DNA from: JAAYEV01 sp964508195
GTDB taxonomy: Bacteria > Bacillota > Clostridia > Ch29
Assembly: GCA_964508195.1 (NCBI GenBank)
Contig: CAZDSH010000001.1
Location: 124,001 to 188,000, forward strand
Direction: 5' to 3'
Length of the DNA stretch: 64,000 nucleotides
Shown: positions 8,430-17,770 of the stretch, piece by piece
Position numbering within the stretch: position 1 is the stretch's first letter
Layout: every line of letters begins with the position of its first letter
Program-made: the position numbers and the translations under genes
Notes under the pieces: model-generated
Database searches by the model: none
Told to the model about the DNA's origin: nothing
Seen by the model: the letters and a program-made list of their open reading frames with translations, nothing else

Positions 8430-9746
8430 TCATTTTTGCTGATATATATTTTTACATTCAGTTTCCTTTACAAAGGCTGAACTTATAAGGGATACCAAAA
8501 CCGCCAAAGCGCACAATGTCAGGGCCTTCGTGTAAGCGACCTGGGGATAAATCCTTACGCCGTCTATTATGCGGCCGGACCAATTTAAATCAAGCACGTA
8601 ACCCATAAGGGGTTGCAATAAGGACGGGCCTAATAAACCACCTATGTTTAGAACGCCCACAGCCATCCCGGAAATGTGGGGCGGGTTAACTTCCTTTGCC
8701 AGTGCCCAGGTAACAATATATCCTGTAGAGGAGAACCCTAACAAAAACAAAAGGGGATAAAGAACGCCTATAGGCGGTTTACCGCCGTTCCATAGTATCA
8801 ATATTAACCATAGACCTAAATTTATAGCACATAGTCCTATAAGGGGCTTTTTTCTTTTTCCTATTTTATCGGAAACAGTACCCGTGGTAAAAGCGCCAAC
8901 CATTACTCCTAGGGTAACAATCATTATATAGGACGACGCTTTTATTTTGTCCAACCCATAGACCGCCATAATATATGGTACACCCCACATGCCTCTGAAG
9001 GATAGTATCGCCCCGGAAAGCCCCGCATAGATTAAAAGACCCACCCAAGACAATTTATTCGCCGTTATGATTTTTATGCTTTCTAATATTTTTATTTCCT
9101 TAGCGGAGGTTTTTACGTCTTTGTTTCCCGTACCCGTTAATGCCGGTAGCCCGATATCCTCGGGATTGTTTCTCACTAGGGTATAATTTAGTACTGCTAC
9201 TACAAGGGAGATAGCCCCAATACCTAAAAACACAGTTCTCCAGCCTAAATTCATCACTGCCAGGGCTAAGGGGATACCCGCTAACAGTCCCCCGGTATTG
9301 CCTAGGAACGCAGTGAGCCCTGATATTGTGCCGAATTCACTTTCCTTGAACCATTGGGATTGAACCTTTAATATAGCCACGAATACTACTGATACGCCGA
9401 GCCCTACTAAAAACCTGCCTAAGTAGGCCGTTGCTAGGCCTTTAGCCAGCCCGAATATCACCGAACCCGTACCTGCTATTAGGGTGCCGGTACTTACGGT
9501 TATCCTAGCACCCAGGGTATCCGCCAAAATCCCCGTAGGTAGTTGCATGAACATGTAGACATAGAAAAATATTGCCCCGAGATTACCAAGGGCCGCTCCG
9601 GTAACACCGAATTCGGCCATGAGATTATCCGCCACCACTCCCACCGCTATGCGATGGAAAAATACGATTATATAAGCGAGGCATACAGCCCCCCATACCA
9701 GCCACCGATACCCATACTTCTTTGTCGTATAAGACCTGCTTTGCAA
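8430..9746 (-). CDS. Major facilitator superfamily transporter (organic anion type)
   Basis: 438 residues with about twelve hydrophobic spans and the MFS loop-2/3 signature GILADTLGARITVS. The FFHRIAVGVVADNLMAEFGVTG start and the LPTGILAD segment resemble the anion:cation symporter branch that moves sugar acids and other organic anions; the substrate cannot be read. Translation starts at a TTG with AAGGGGGAAAGGTC upstream. It is the last gene of the catabolic cluster, 30 bases after the DUF1537 kinase, and provides a second uptake or export route besides TctCBA. It converges on tRNA-Pro. Confidence 0.85.
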   Translation of the reverse strand: MQSRSYTTKKYGYRWLVWGAVCLAYIIVFFHRIAVGVVADNLMAEFGVTGAALGNLGAIFFYVYMFMQLPTGILADTLGARITVSTGTLIAGTGSVIFGLAKGLATAYLGRFLVGLGVSVVFVAILKVQSQWFKESEFGTISGLTAFLGNTGGLLAGIPLALAVMNLGWRTVFLGIGAISLVVAVLNYTLVRNNPEDIGLPALTGTGNKDVKTSAKEIKILESIKIITANKLSWVGLLIYAGLSGAILSFRGMWGVPYIMAVYGLDKIKASSYIMIVTLGVMVGAFTTGTVSDKIGKRKKPLIGLCAINLGLWLILILWNGGKPPIGVLYPLLFLLGFSSTGYIVTWALAKEVNPPHISGMAVGVLNIGGLLGPSLLQPLMGYVLDLNWSGRIIDGVRIYPQVAYTKALTLCALAVLVSLISSAFVKETECKNIYQQK

Positions 9747-9776
9747 GACCTTTCCCCCTTACCCCTTCGTTCCTTA

Positions 9777-11066
9777 TTAGTACGATATTTTCATGCGTTC
9801 CATAGCCCTATTGAAGAAATCCTTTTCGCCAAAATTGCCGGATTTTAATACTAAGCCTACATCATCCCTATGCTCAGGAATTAATATCGGGATACCGGGG
9901 GATACGGTTTCCCCTATGGAAAAGACGTTATAGCCCAGCCCCTTCAATACGGCCCCGGAGGTTTCTCCTCCGGCTATGATTATTCTACTATAACCCTTTT
10001 CAACTGCCCTTTGACCTATCTTTGCAAAGGTATCCTCGATTAGGACGGATACCCTATCATGGTTTATCCGTGCTTTAACACGGTCTATATCCCCATCAAA
10101 ACTGTATACTAGTACGTCTTCATCCCCATTGCTAGAAATATGCTCCCATAGATCCTCTAATCTTTGTTCGCCCTTTAACAGTTTCTCAGGAACTATTTTA
10201 ACGGCATAACCACCTTTTTTTATATAATCATTGATTTGGCCTACAGTAGTAACTGAACAACTACCCGATAAAATGATTCCTTTGCCGTCCTTCGTCCCTT
10301 GCACACGTTTCCCATGTTTTACTGTGGTTGTGCCGTACTTTCTGGCCAATTCATAGGCGAGCCCGGAACTTCCCGTCAGTAACGGTAAATCCCCAAATAG
10401 ATCAATGAGCCTTCCGGCATGATTTTCGTTATAATGGTCCGGGATCAGATAAAAATGATCCCTTACCCTTTTATCAATATTATTGATAATACCCTTGATA
10501 CTGTTCCTATCTTTATTTATCATCCTATCAGTAAATACGTAGGATTTGTACTTGCCCTGGGACCTCATCAATTCAGGTATACTAGCCGACCACATAGGTG
10601 TCAGGGGATGATCCTTCATAGGGCTTTTGTTAAGGGGAACCCCGTCTACATATAAAAGGCCCTTCTTAACCTCCCGGCCGTTAACGGGCAACCCCGGGGA
10701 AACAACAGTATACTTGATGTCGAAGGTTTCAAGTAAAGCATCGATCACTGGGCCTATATTCCCCGTTTTTGTTGAATTAAAAGTAGAACAGTATTTAAAG
10801 AACAACTGGCCGCATCCCAAAGATTTTAATCCTTTGAACGCATCTAAGGATTTCCGAACAGCTATTTCCGGCTCATCGGTCCTGGTTTTAAGTGCTATTA
10901 CAATGCACTGAACGTCTTTCCCCGGTTTAAAGTCATCCCTTAGTATACCGTTTACTAGGATAACGTTAAGCCCCCCGAGGGAGAAAAATGAGGCAATATC
11001 ACTTGCACCGGTAAAATCATCCGCAACGCATCCGATTACCAGGCTGTTTTTATATCCTGTTTTCAT
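9777..11066 (-). CDS. DUF1537 four-carbon acid sugar kinase family protein
   Basis: 429 residues. The N-terminal domain opens with VADDFTGASDIA (14-25), the substrate-binding signature. The C-terminal nucleotide-binding domain has GSCSVTTVGQI (about 267) and IIIAGGETSGAVLKGLG (about 368-385). Characterised DUF1537 members (OtnK, DtnK) phosphorylate C4 acid sugars such as 3-oxo-tetronates or D-threonate using ATP. Its neighbours are a TIM-barrel isomerase and an NAD-dependent dehydrogenase, the same enzyme roles that accompany OtnK in tetronate pathways. The substrate here is inferred only to class level. GGAG lies six bases before the ATG. Confidence 0.88.
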   Translation of the reverse strand: MKTGYKNSLVIGCVADDFTGASDIASFFSLGGLNVILVNGILRDDFKPGKDVQCIVIALKTRTDEPEIAVRKSLDAFKGLKSLGCGQLFFKYCSTFNSTKTGNIGPVIDALLETFDIKYTVVSPGLPVNGREVKKGLLYVDGVPLNKSPMKDHPLTPMWSASIPELMRSQGKYKSYVFTDRMINKDRNSIKGIINNIDKRVRDHFYLIPDHYNENHAGRLIDLFGDLPLLTGSSGLAYELARKYGTTTVKHGKRVQGTKDGKGIILSGSCSVTTVGQINDYIKKGGYAVKIVPEKLLKGEQRLEDLWEHISSNGDEDVLVYSFDGDIDRVKARINHDRVSVLIEDTFAKIGQRAVEKGYSRIIIAGGETSGAVLKGLGYNVFSIGETVSPGIPILIPEHRDDVGLVLKSGNFGEKDFFNRAMERMKISY

Positions 11067-11128
11067 TGTACTCCGTCCGCCTTTACTCCTTTATTCGACC
11101 CGGAACAGTTACTAAAAAGCTAACTTGT

Positions 11129-11938
11129 TTATATATTAGAACCCATAGATGACCGCGGATATTCTGCATCCGCCTGTCGGAACAAATTTAAACAGCGTCT
11201 TCCATCGCCGTCTAGATCCTTTGTATGGGCCTCTATGCTCATAGTTTTATCATAGCCCCCGGCCTTGGCATCGTGTATCAGCCGTTTTAAAAGGGGATAA
11301 TCCACCTTTTTTAAATAACCCCGGGAATAGTTTTCTAGGTTTGTGCTTATATGCAAATGCTTTACATAGGGCATCGCGTAGGAAAGATCGTAAAGGTCTT
11401 CACCCATCACCATAGCATGATAATAGTCTAGCACTATATAAAGATTTGGCAATTCCAGTTCCTTTACTAGCTCCACTGCCTCGGGGGTAGTGTTAATATA
11501 ATCGCAGGCATACTTATGAACCGCTTCCAACAGTACTCTTATCCCCTTTGGCTCAGCTACCTCGCATACAATAGCGAGGGACTCCTTCAACTGTTTTCGG
11601 GCTTCATCCAGGGGGAAGGCTACTGGCAACCTTCGTGCCGCCGGTGCCCCGATGCCTATGTTTTTGATACCTAGGGCATAGCCCCTATTACATATCCCGT
11701 CAGCGTATTTTCTTGTCCTCTCCCTATCGTAACCCGGGCCAATCATGGGAACGTGGGCATCACAATAATCGTTGAATCCATAACAAGGGAATCCTTCCCT
11801 GTGGTACAAACCTCGGAAGGCCGAAAACTCTCGGTCTGATAGGCCCATGATTTGCCTACCCGATAGTTCAATGTAATCAAAGCCGATCTCTTTTATTCCT
11901 AGATAATTTTTCGTCGTGCCGCAACATCCAAACTCCAT
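11129..11938 (-). CDS. Sugar phosphate isomerase/epimerase (TIM barrel)
   Basis: About 269 residues from the ATG at 11938, which has GGGGGC eight bases upstream; an ATG five codons earlier lacks a ribosome site. It belongs to the xylose-isomerase-like TIM-barrel superfamily. The metal ligands expected for the family are visible in order: E in VLLEAVH, D/H in IVLDYYHAM, H in VKHLHIS, and E in MSIEAHT. Such enzymes isomerise or epimerise sugars, keto acids or hydroxypyruvate-like compounds, often with Mn or Co. Its place between the dehydrogenase and the DUF1537 kinase parallels OtnI, but the sequence start is not OtnI-like, so the reaction is open. Confidence 0.8.
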   Translation of the reverse strand: MEFGCCGTTKNYLGIKEIGFDYIELSGRQIMGLSDREFSAFRGLYHREGFPCYGFNDYCDAHVPMIGPGYDRERTRKYADGICNRGYALGIKNIGIGAPAARRLPVAFPLDEARKQLKESLAIVCEVAEPKGIRVLLEAVHKYACDYINTTPEAVELVKELELPNLYIVLDYYHAMVMGEDLYDLSYAMPYVKHLHISTNLENYSRGYLKKVDYPLLKRLIHDAKAGGYDKTMSIEAHTKDLDGDGRRCLNLFRQADAEYPRSSMGSNI

Positions 11939-12037
11939 TTTTATAGCCCCCATGCGTATTCAAGGTTTTTTATATGCTCTTTTTCGCTAATCCCTGGCCA
12001 TCTTTTTGCGCGCTATTGCCCGTAATTACTTCCCCTG

Positions 12038-12979
12038 TTATTTATATAGGCACTTCGATATCTGCAGAAAATCCCTATCGCGTTTTTTGATAGCCTTTTC
12101 CGCCTTTCCCTCAGCATAGCTATAAAACCCTCTACCGCTTTTAGTACCGTGATCCCCGGCCTTTACCAAATCAGTAAGCAGTTTCTGCGGTTCCTTTACA
12201 TCGCTTAGATCGTCGAACAGATAGTCCGCAATGTTCTTAAATACGTCGAGGCCGCCTAGATCCGCGATCTCGAAGGGACCCAGGCAAGCGTATCGCATGC
12301 CTAAGCCGTATTTAAATACATCATCCACATCCTCCGTCGATGCAATACCGCTTTCCACAATATGCATTGCTTCCCGTAAAACACAAAACTGTAACCGGTT
12401 TAAGATAAAGCCCCGGGCTTCTTTTTTAAGAATAACGGGCTTTTTACCGATTTTAGTCGCTATATCGGCAATTAACTGGATAGTTTTCCCGTCGGTTTTG
12501 GCCCCGTGTATGATTTCAACTAGGGGAACGATATGGGGTGGGTTCACCCAGTGCATACCCCCAAACCGCTCCGGCTTTTTCACGGCCTCGGCTATCTTCG
12601 TAATGGAAAGGCCCGATGTATTAGTAGTTAGAACTGCGGATAACGGGGCGAGTGTTGAAACCATTGCCCAAAAAGAAAGCTTTGTCTCCAAATCCTCTAC
12701 TATAGCCTCTATAACAAAATCTGCATCTCTAAAACAGTCCAAATCCTTAGAAAACCTTATCCTTTCCCTAAGTTCCATGGATTCATCGCGGCTGATATCC
12801 CCTTCTTTAATGGAGACATCTTGGTTGATAGCTATTGATTTTCGCCCCTTTTCCAGGCTGTTTTCAGATCTGCCGTAGAGAGTCACACAATATCCTCCCT
12901 TTGCAAAGATCTGGGCTATTGAAGCCCCCATAGTGCCGGTGCCGGCGATGACTATCCTGTTTATATCCCCTAGTTCCAT
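12038..12979 (-). CDS. 3-hydroxyacyl-CoA dehydrogenase family NAD-dependent enzyme
   Basis: 313 residues from the ATG at 12979, chosen because GAGGAGGAGATTTGT lies immediately upstream; the longer frame to 13060 would overlap the acetamidase. The N-terminal Rossmann domain has the dinucleotide motif GTGTMG (13-18) with acidic/neutral residues fitting NAD. The catalytic region contains MHWVNPPHIVPLVEI with its histidine, and NRLQFCVLREAMHIV begins the C-terminal dimerisation domain. Family members oxidise 3-hydroxyacyl-CoA, but related enzymes act on free hydroxy acids (carnitine, gulonate). No thiolase, CoA ligase or hydratase is nearby, so a free hydroxy acid is plausible here. Confidence 0.85.
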   Translation of the reverse strand: MELGDINRIVIAGTGTMGASIAQIFAKGGYCVTLYGRSENSLEKGRKSIAINQDVSIKEGDISRDESMELRERIRFSKDLDCFRDADFVIEAIVEDLETKLSFWAMVSTLAPLSAVLTTNTSGLSITKIAEAVKKPERFGGMHWVNPPHIVPLVEIIHGAKTDGKTIQLIADIATKIGKKPVILKKEARGFILNRLQFCVLREAMHIVESGIASTEDVDDVFKYGLGMRYACLGPFEIADLGGLDVFKNIADYLFDDLSDVKEPQKLLTDLVKAGDHGTKSGRGFYSYAEGKAEKAIKKRDRDFLQISKCLYK

Positions 12980-13040
12980 ACAAATCTCCTCCTCAAAAAC
13001 ACCGGTATACGCTTTGCAATTTTTATAATTCCGATAGCGG

Positions 13041-14348
13041 TTATCCCTTAAAGATGCCATTATTATAATGTAATTGAAACAAATTCAACAATCTCTTATT
13101 TTTTATAACGCTTACCGGTATTAAAAAACATATCTCCACGACCCCCGGCAGACGACAGATATAAGTTGTTCCCGTGATCGTCGCCCTTACGAGGACCTCC
13201 TCGGTGCCCATACCGGTAAAGAAGGCCGCCCGTTCAACTGCACATTGGATAGCATCGTTAAGATTGTCCCCTGTCCCGATAACGCTAATAGGATAAAAGG
13301 TATCATCAATCTCCGCATCCCCTATCCTATGGGCTATTTCGTTTACCCTTTCCATCTCTTCCATCGAAAAGGGCTTTGCGAGAAATGGTATATCCTCCTT
13401 CGACGGCAACAATATAGGTCCTTTTATTGAAAGGGCCTTTATTAAATGGACGGTTATCGTTACCTTTGCACTGACATCCGTGGTATGTCCCGCCAGTTCG
13501 CCGTCCCCTTGCATCCCGTGCACATCCCCGACAAAAACTCCGCCGCCTTTTATCTTTACCGGTGCTAATAGGATACTCCCTTCCCTAAGCCTGGGGCTGT
13601 CCACATGGCTATCGGTACACGCCTCCCCTAGGCCCCCATTGTCCTGTACACCTTTGAAATGTTCCATAGCCAGCCTGCGTATACTGTCCCCGGCATTGCT
13701 GTTGCTAGGCATATCTATTTCAGGAACAGTTCCGATATTGCCTACAAAGGGGCGGCACCGGGCAGGTAAACCGCTAATATCGGCGGCAGCTATATGCAAG
13801 GACGAATGTTGACGGGCCTCCTTGGGCAACCCTGCGTAGTTGCTGTATTGTTTTGCTATATCCTGTGCCGCCCCCTTAGAAACCGTCAACCCCATTGTCT
13901 TGTTTTCATCAAATAACATGGTAAAGCCGTAGGTCATATTAAAAGGAGCTGCAGCGGCCCCACAATTATCGCATTTTATAGCATCTGTACCGGTCCCCTC
14001 CACATGGGTGCCAGGGTTTAGAATACCGCAACCGGGGCAAAGGCTCTCGGAAAAAGGATTCTTATTATATCTTTCGGGTATGAGTTCGTGAACTCCTGAA
14101 CACGATGCTTCCGACATTATTTCAATCCCTTTAACGTGCAACGCCAAAACATCGCCTGCTTCGGCCCCCTTTACTTCAAGGGGCCAGGTGACCTCATGCC
14201 CGGCCCCGACGGAGGGCGTTATCATCGGCCCCCAACAACCGGGGGCAGTATAACATACCAACGTTGTACCGCTTTCGATCGGCCCAAGCATCCTAAGGGA
14301 TGGCCCGATTTTATCAGTTTGTTTAGAAATGTTCGTCACTTTGTTCAA
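13041..14348 (-). CDS. Acetamidase/formamidase family protein with zinc-ribbon insertion
   Basis: 435 residues starting at a TTG with AGGAGG seven bases upstream. The FmdA/AmdA fold is supported by GHEVTWPLEVKGAEAGDVLALHV near the N-terminus and by HVDSPRLREGSILLAPV with GDVHGMQGDGE in the middle. The family hydrolyses formamide, acetamide or similar short amides to ammonia and an acid. Four cysteines, C104/C107 and C126/C129 (CPGC ... CDNC), look like a zinc ribbon between the two halves. Within the cluster it could release the acid that the other enzymes degrade; that is inference. Some relatives have other substrates, including cyclic amides. Confidence 0.82.
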   Translation of the reverse strand: MNKVTNISKQTDKIGPSLRMLGPIESGTTLVCYTAPGCWGPMITPSVGAGHEVTWPLEVKGAEAGDVLALHVKGIEIMSEASCSGVHELIPERYNKNPFSESLCPGCGILNPGTHVEGTGTDAIKCDNCGAAAAPFNMTYGFTMLFDENKTMGLTVSKGAAQDIAKQYSNYAGLPKEARQHSSLHIAAADISGLPARCRPFVGNIGTVPEIDMPSNSNAGDSIRRLAMEHFKGVQDNGGLGEACTDSHVDSPRLREGSILLAPVKIKGGGVFVGDVHGMQGDGELAGHTTDVSAKVTITVHLIKALSIKGPILLPSKEDIPFLAKPFSMEEMERVNEIAHRIGDAEIDDTFYPISVIGTGDNLNDAIQCAVERAAFFTGMGTEEVLVRATITGTTYICRLPGVVEICFLIPVSVIKNKRLLNLFQLHYNNGIFKG

Positions 14349-14442
14349 TGTTCTGCCTCCTAAATGCTCGGTTGATTGCTCAGATCATTACCTATAACCG
14401 TAGAATATAGTATTACCCCATAGATTTATCCTGAAGTCCTTT

Positions 14443-15951
14443 TTAGACCTCCTCCGCTTTTTTACGCTCCTTTTTATATGCGTAGAAAGCAGTAAATATT
14501 GATATAGCAGCTAACACAAGGAACAAAACAGAAAAGGGCCTTGTGACAAAAATACTTAAGCTGCCGTTAGATAAAACCAGAGCTTGGCGCAGGGAACTTT
14601 CCAAAGTCGGTGTCAGAACCATTGAAATTATTAATGGGGCCTGGGGAAATTCAAACTTTTGCATAAAATATCCTAAAATGCTCCCCAAAAACATTACCCA
14701 CACACTGTATAGATTATTCCCGTACACATAAGAACCAACAATACACATAGGAGCAACCACTGCGAACAGAATATGTTTTGGAATATCTATAATTCTTACA
14801 AAAAGTTTAATGGCGATCTTTGCTATAGCAAACAATAACACCCCTGTAAGGAGCATTCCGATAAATATGGCGTACACCGTTGGGCCGGACTTTTGGAACA
14901 CTAGGGGACCTGGTGTAAGCCCCGCCAACATAAACCCTCCCAACAATATAGCCGTCGTCGCATCACCGGGTATCCCAAGGGCGATCATTGGTATAAGGGC
15001 CGAGCCGCATACTGCATTATTAGCCGCTTCCGGTGCTGCAACACCTTCATAAAAGCCCGTACCGTACTTTTCCGGATGTTTAGATGTCTTCTGGGCCAAC
15101 CCGTAAGCGGCAAAGGCGGAGGCCGTTGCCCCTATGCCAGGGAGGGCACCGAAAACAGAACCTATTATTGCTGACTGTGCTAGCAGTTTGCGTATCGAAA
15201 AGAATTCTTTGAAGGATAACCTAGAATTTGTAATATCTTTCTCGTCAGCGGTAATCGATGAATGTAAATCCTTTTTCATACCCCGTTCTATCTGGATATA
15301 TACTTCAGACATTGCAAACAGACCGATTAACAACGGTATATATGGTATCCCTTCTACCAGATATTGCTGCCCAAAAGTAAATCTTAAAGTGCCAAGCATT
15401 GGATCGAGTCCCACGGTAGCCAAAAGTATCCCAAAAACGGCCACAATCAATCCCTTTGTTATGGACTTCCCCGATATAGCCGCTACAATAGTTAAGGATA
15501 ACAGGATCAACGAAAAGTATTCCGCCGGACCAAACTTCAACGCCAGCCTAGCGATAGGTTCAGCGAACAAAATCAATAGGATTATGCCAAAGGCGTCCCC
15601 GGCAACTGAAGCGTATATAGCCGTATCCAGCGCCTTCCCAGCCTGACCGTTCTTTGCCATTTTATATCCGTCTAATACCGTGGCAGCCGCGGCGGGTGTT
15701 CCCGGTGCATTAATAAGAATCGATGATATGGAACCGCCGTATATGCCGCCGCGATATAATCCGATTAACAGCATCATAGATAAGACCGGCGGCAGGTAAT
15801 AGGTTATAGGCAACAAAATTACGATGGCCATAGATGCGCCTAGTCCCGGTATAGCACCGAGTATAATGCCCCCGGTAATGCCTAACGCTGCGAATGCGAA
15901 ATTTTCCCATCTAAATAGAAGTACTAAAGCCTTTGCGATTACTCCTAGCAT
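14443..15951 (-). CDS. tctA: Tripartite tricarboxylate transporter large membrane subunit (TctA)
   Basis: 502 residues with roughly twelve membrane spans. The duplicated glycine-rich signatures typical of TctA are present: LGAIPGLGASMAIVILLP near residue 35 and FGALPGIGATASAFAAYG in the middle. TctA is the channel-forming subunit of the secondary TTT transporters, which use a solute-binding lipoprotein to import carboxylates with protons or sodium. GGAGGAATAAT precedes the ATG. It follows tctB by 106 bases. Substrate unknown. Confidence 0.93.
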   Translation of the reverse strand: MLGVIAKALVLLFRWENFAFAALGITGGIILGAIPGLGASMAIVILLPITYYLPPVLSMMLLIGLYRGGIYGGSISSILINAPGTPAAAATVLDGYKMAKNGQAGKALDTAIYASVAGDAFGIILLILFAEPIARLALKFGPAEYFSLILLSLTIVAAISGKSITKGLIVAVFGILLATVGLDPMLGTLRFTFGQQYLVEGIPYIPLLIGLFAMSEVYIQIERGMKKDLHSSITADEKDITNSRLSFKEFFSIRKLLAQSAIIGSVFGALPGIGATASAFAAYGLAQKTSKHPEKYGTGFYEGVAAPEAANNAVCGSALIPMIALGIPGDATTAILLGGFMLAGLTPGPLVFQKSGPTVYAIFIGMLLTGVLLFAIAKIAIKLFVRIIDIPKHILFAVVAPMCIVGSYVYGNNLYSVWVMFLGSILGYFMQKFEFPQAPLIISMVLTPTLESSLRQALVLSNGSLSIFVTRPFSVLFLVLAAISIFTAFYAYKKERKKAEEV

Positions 15952-16057
15952 ATTATTCCTCCGTTCTTTTTTCTACATCTGAGGACCGCTGTGTATAGAG
16001 CGGATGTATTTTAATCCCTATTAACCCTGTTTTTATACTATCGTTAAAATTCCGTTT

Positions 16058-16543
16058 CTAGGGCAACGGAACACGCATTAAATAGAAAAACACATAATAA
16101 ACCATTCCGGTAGAAATCCCCGGGATAAGAATTAACCGTTTCCATTTACGCTCACCGTTTATCACCATAATAAGGGCTATTAAAGCGATGGTTACTATAA
16201 TATAAGAGATCCTTCCCATAAATAAAATTGATAGCGCTGTCACTGCCATACAAAGGATCATGCGCCATTGATCCTGCGTCAGGCCACCTTTTCTTTCCCC
16301 TTTATTTTCTCGGTCCCCGGGCTCCTCCTTCGAAACCGTGGGCTTTTCAATTATAAGGAACAGTGACAAAACCGCTAGGCCTATTACGCATATCGATGGC
16401 AAAAACCTCGGCCCCATTAACATAGAATAGTTTTTTGGCACTTGGATATTATTTGGCATTACGTAAAAATAAAATAGAACAGATAGCACAAATAAACTGA
16501 AGCCGAAAACAACGTTAGGACGTTTCAGTATGTCTTTGTTCAT
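16058..16543 (-). CDS. tctB: Tripartite tricarboxylate transporter small membrane subunit (TctB)
   Basis: 161 residues with four predicted membrane spans: about 12-30, 44-62, 93-110 and 112-155, the last splitting into two. A charged loop rich in E, K and R lies around 65-90. Size, topology and position between tctC and tctA identify it as the TctB subunit; sequence conservation in this family is low. GGGGGGTGAAAGGGC precedes the ATG, directly after a strong hairpin that separates it from tctC. Confidence 0.88.
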   Translation of the reverse strand: MNKDILKRPNVVFGFSLFVLSVLFYFYVMPNNIQVPKNYSMLMGPRFLPSICVIGLAVLSLFLIIEKPTVSKEEPGDRENKGERKGGLTQDQWRMILCMAVTALSILFMGRISYIIVTIALIALIMVINGERKWKRLILIPGISTGMVYYVFFYLMRVPLP

Positions 16544-16563
16544 GCCCTTTCACCCCCCTATGG

Positions 16564-16600
16564 GCATGTGCGCCCACAAGAACCTTGCGGGCGCACATGT
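16564..16600. promoter_or_regulatory. Strong intergenic hairpin between tctC and tctB
   Basis: CATGTGCGCCC (16565-16575) and GGGCGCACATG (16589-16599) form an 11-bp perfect stem. It extends past one A/C mismatch with CAAG/CTTG around a three-base loop. No T-run follows on either strand, so it is more like an mRNA-stabilising or processing hairpin than a terminator. Such elements often sit after binding-protein genes and raise their mRNA level relative to the membrane subunits. Confidence 0.8.
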
Positions 16601-16617
16601 TCTTAGTATTGTTGTTG

Positions 16618-17616
16618 CTATTCGATCATCCCAATTTCCTTTAACACCGTTGCATATTTTTCGTATTCCGATTTAACAAATTCATAGGTTGCGTCGCCCT
16701 CCATAAATGCAGGGGCGATCATCATGCTGCTCATCGCCTTTAGGAAGGTTTCGTCATTCATCGCTTCTTCGAAGGCATCCTGAAGCTTATTGCGTACCTC
16801 CTTGGGCAGTCCCTTAGGCGCAACTATCGTCAAAAACGCAGGGGCATCAACGGGATACCCGAGCTCCCGAAGGGTTTTTATTTCCGGTAGATCCGGGCTG
16901 GCCTCTGAAGAAAGAATAGCTAGCACCCGCAGGTTTCCGGACTCCACATGGGGCATGTCCTCTCCGGCGAAGGCACCGAAGTTTACGTGTCCGCCAAGGA
17001 GACCTGCCACTGATTTCGCACCATCGCCAAAGGGTACAGCTTCCCATTGTACATCTTCATGTTTGCCTAACTGCTCAACGGCAAGCATGGGGGATGAGCC
17101 CGGCGTGGAAACACCGTATTTAAGTTTGCCGGGGTTCTCCTTGGCAAAGGCTACCAATTCATCAACGGATGTAAAGGGAGAATCCGCGGGTACAGACAGG
17201 GTATAGACATAAACACCGTAACGACAGATAAAATCAAAATCTCCGATGGGATTATAGGGCACTTCCCTCAGGTGGGGAGCGGTAGCCCCTGCTGAAGAAA
17301 CCATCACACCGAGGGTGTATCCATCGGCCTTCGATTTTGCAATAGCCGATAGGCCCACGGCGGATGCGCCCCCTTCTCTGTTTTCCACCGCAACAGGCTG
17401 TCCCAAAACTTTACCGACTGCCTCTACTAGCGGGCGAACTGTGAGATCCGTAGAACCGCCAGCACCGGTAGGACAAATAAATTGTATCGCTTTTTCCGGG
17501 AATGGGTTCTCCTTCTCCCCCTGCCCCCCCGGAGCCGGAGCTGTAGACGTACACCCAATTAAACCAATGCTAATAACAGATACCAGTAACAACAATAACC
17601 AGGTTTTTTTATACAT
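16618..17616 (-). CDS. tctC: Tripartite tricarboxylate transporter solute-binding lipoprotein (TctC)
   Basis: 332 residues. A signal peptide with a hydrophobic core (5-20) ends in the lipobox LIGC (residues 19-22), so the mature protein is lipid-anchored outside the cell. The mature part has the Bug/TctC fold: FICPTGAGGSTDLTVRP binds the carboxylate ligand, VENREGGASAVGL and GYTLGVMVSSA follow, and AFEEAMNDETFLKAM lies near the C-terminus. TctC captures the substrate and delivers it to TctAB. GAGGGAGGATTAAT precedes the ATG. It follows the aldolase gene by 154 bases. Confidence 0.93.
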   Translation of the reverse strand: MYKKTWLLLLLVSVISIGLIGCTSTAPAPGGQGEKENPFPEKAIQFICPTGAGGSTDLTVRPLVEAVGKVLGQPVAVENREGGASAVGLSAIAKSKADGYTLGVMVSSAGATAPHLREVPYNPIGDFDFICRYGVYVYTLSVPADSPFTSVDELVAFAKENPGKLKYGVSTPGSSPMLAVEQLGKHEDVQWEAVPFGDGAKSVAGLLGGHVNFGAFAGEDMPHVESGNLRVLAILSSEASPDLPEIKTLRELGYPVDAPAFLTIVAPKGLPKEVRNKLQDAFEEAMNDETFLKAMSSMMIAPAFMEGDATYEFVKSEYEKYATVLKEIGMIE

Positions 17617-17770
17617 ATTAATCCTCCCTCATTTTGATATCATATATAATCATCCCATATTGTTTCCATTGCTATTGTTTCTGTTGTTGCTTTTTATTTT
17701 TCCCATGAAGCGAGTCCCTTAGTACGTTGAAAGTAGTTAAATACTCCGGAAGTTTACCCCTACCTAGCAA

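Noticed and set aside
12980..13060. N-terminal extension of the hydroxyacyl-CoA-dehydrogenase-like gene overlapping the acetamidase
   Set aside because: A strong ribosome site sits directly before the ATG at 12979, and the extension has no family similarity.
17617..17770. Asn-rich 17-codon ORF in the aldolase-tctC gap
   Set aside because: Weak ribosome site and low-complexity AAC/AAT codons; likely chance. Nothing else clear is present in this gap.
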